Positions 63,339 through 64,000 of a stretch of DNA of 64,000 nt are shown here, one piece after another. The stretch is taken from assembly GCA_023014485.1 (NCBI GenBank), contig JAJOZX010005635.1, positions 186,001 through 250,000 of the forward strand, read 5' to 3'. The stretch is from Bathynomus jamesi (taxonomy: Eukaryota; Arthropoda; Malacostraca; Isopoda; Cirolanidae). Position 1 is the first letter of the stretch. Every line of letters starts with the position of its first letter. The position numbers and the translations under genes were made by a program. The notes under the pieces were generated by a model. It had not been told where the DNA came from, ran no database searches, and was given only the letters and a program-made list of their open reading frames with translations.

Positions 63339-63367
63339 TTTCGGAAAAATTCAATTTCCATCATCAG
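63339..63367 (-). ncRNA. Hammerhead ribozyme-like core
   Basis: On the minus strand CTGATGA, one U, a five-pair stem GGAAA/UUUCC with a UUGAAU-type loop, then GAAA and ACGTC-type sequence. The CUGANGA and GAAA boxes are both intact. The same layout with other stem bases is in the palindrome (28253-28274). Stems I and III not verified. Confidence 0.5.
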
Positions 63368-63715
63368 TGCTAAAAAGTTTAAAATCAAATAGAAGTAAGT
63401 ATAGTAAACAAAATTGACAATATATTAAAATGGCGCAACAATTAGCGAGAATTAATAGTATGGTTACACTATATATTAAATTAGAAGATTGAAAATGAAA
63501 TGATATAAAGTATAAATGTATGGACAATAAGTGAAATATAAAATGGTTAAAAGGTGAAACAGAATTGAGGGGGTTCTTACCGAATTGTTAACGTAATGAA
63601 AGACTAATTGTACAGAAGATTGGGAATGGTTGCTTGTTGAAAAAATTCCATATTAGAAAGATGGAGCCAGGCGGAGTGATGGTGGATTTCTTTTGAGTTT
63701 GAGAGTTTATTTGGT

Positions 63716-63998
63716 GATGTTTAAATTGAAAGCGGAACTGTAGTCATTGAGGGTTGGCTGGATAGTGAGGATATAAAGGGACTCAAGTATGCGGAGTTGA
63801 TTAGTTGGTTGGCTGAATTAATGATTTTGAAATTGGAGGGAAGTAACGGGTGGTTGTGAAGGTGGCAAATGATCCCTTATTGTTGATTTGGAGTGATTTG
63901 GAGGGTTTGTTCAAGGGCTGTGAAGTTCTTGTAGGAATCCCACAATGCTCATCCACTCTTGTTTGATATTGGTGGATGGTACTGCCAATATAGTTCAC
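63716..63998 (-). pseudogene. Penelope-like element, GIY-YIG endonuclease domain (partial)
   Basis: The open frame from 63998 reads NYIGSTIHQYQTRVDEHCGI (YIG motif; Arg and EH are the usual following residues), PTRTSQPLNKPSKS and NNKGSFATFTTTRYFPP. The next frame holds SPYILTIQPTLNDYSSAFNL, where intact relatives have ESLYI; the catalytic Glu appears lost. The RT lies beyond the window edge. Confidence 0.82.
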
Positions 63999-64000
63999 TT

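Larger units (their letters stand above)
63245..64000 (-). mobile_element. Penelope-like element 3' end (runs off the window)
   Basis: The minus strand carries a GIY-YIG domain near the window edge and a 3' UTR of about 0.45 kb that ends near 63245 next to a TA tract. The layout (GIY-YIG, AT-rich UTR, hammerhead-like core about 100 bp from the end) is the same as in the palindrome at 24-28 kb, but the sequences differ, so it is a second family. Confidence 0.78.

Noticed and set aside
1..64000. Bacterial or phage gene cluster, operons, Shine-Dalgarno sites
   Set aside because: No gene packing, spliced transposases, 5S-SINE, LINEs and LTR elements show a eukaryotic genome.

Overview
The window is eukaryotic and AT-rich. 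It is full of transposable elements, (TA)n and (CA)n/(GTAT)n microsatellites and foldback DNA. It has no bacterial-style gene packing and no host gene I can defend. The element mix (BEL/Pao, piggyBac, Tc1/mariner, pogo/Tigger, Penelope-like, Jockey-like LINEs, hAT MITEs and a 5S-derived SINE) fits an arthropod. One endonuclease fragment resembles LINEs I associate with decapod crustaceans. Crustacean is therefore my best guess, but it rests on memory and not on a search.

Layout. 1-2.8 kb: broken copy 1 of a TIR DNA transposon family I cannot place in a superfamily ('family A'). 3.4-5.9 kb: broken DDE-type transposase of unknown superfamily. 6.85-9.92 kb: pogo-like element with a 731-bp Tigger derivative nested in it. 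10.46-10.75 kb: LINE tail with TSDs. 10.79-18.10 kb: a Tigger element split by a 5-kb transposon with very long TIRs. 18.38-18.60 kb: 5S rRNA-derived SINE with perfect TSDs. 19.15-21.49 kb: GC-rich LINE with RNase H. 21.64-24.32 kb: family A copy 2. 24.38-28.33 kb: a near-perfect ~4-kb palindrome built from the 3' end of a Penelope-like element, interrupted by a 0.77-kb insert with three tRNA-like units. 29.1-29.7 kb: palindromic mariner MITE. 29.85-32.49 kb: element with CACTA-type ends carrying an uncharacterised arthropod protein family. 33.2-36.2 kb: MITEs and a LINE 3' end. 36.2-40.2 kb: LINE whose ORF1 carries CCCH zinc fingers. 40.2-40.8 kb: 16-bp tandem arrays in foldback orientation. 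40.9-42.2 kb: Tc1. 42.3-45.4 kb: family A copy 3. 45.4-47.2 kb: a MITE and a mariner. 48.75-49.70 kb: foldback element. 49.7-61.4 kb: a Russian-doll nest (Jockey-like LINE, then BEL/Pao, then piggyBac, then a hAT MITE; the BEL pol is also broken by a mariner). 61.5-64 kb: LINE RT fragment, mariner MITE and a second Penelope-like 3' end.

Nearly every coding region is broken by stops, frameshifts or nested insertions. The best preserved are piggyBac (all three catalytic Asp, one intron, about three frameshifts), the BEL RT-RNase H frame (582 codons open) and family A copy 2 (two CGA-to-TGA-type stops plus frameshifts). Target-site duplications read directly from the sequence (GTGAT, TTAA, TAATAGCA, TTTTAGAC, TAA, CCTTAAGGGTA, TA) fix most boundaries and order many insertions in time.

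The best candidates for something under-described are family A (three copies, shared TIR start AGGGTG, conserved HWDxKLLP and FDTTASNTG motifs), the link of the 30-32 kb protein family to CACTA-type ends, the post-insertion palindrome at 24-28 kb, and the CCCH-finger LINE ORF1.
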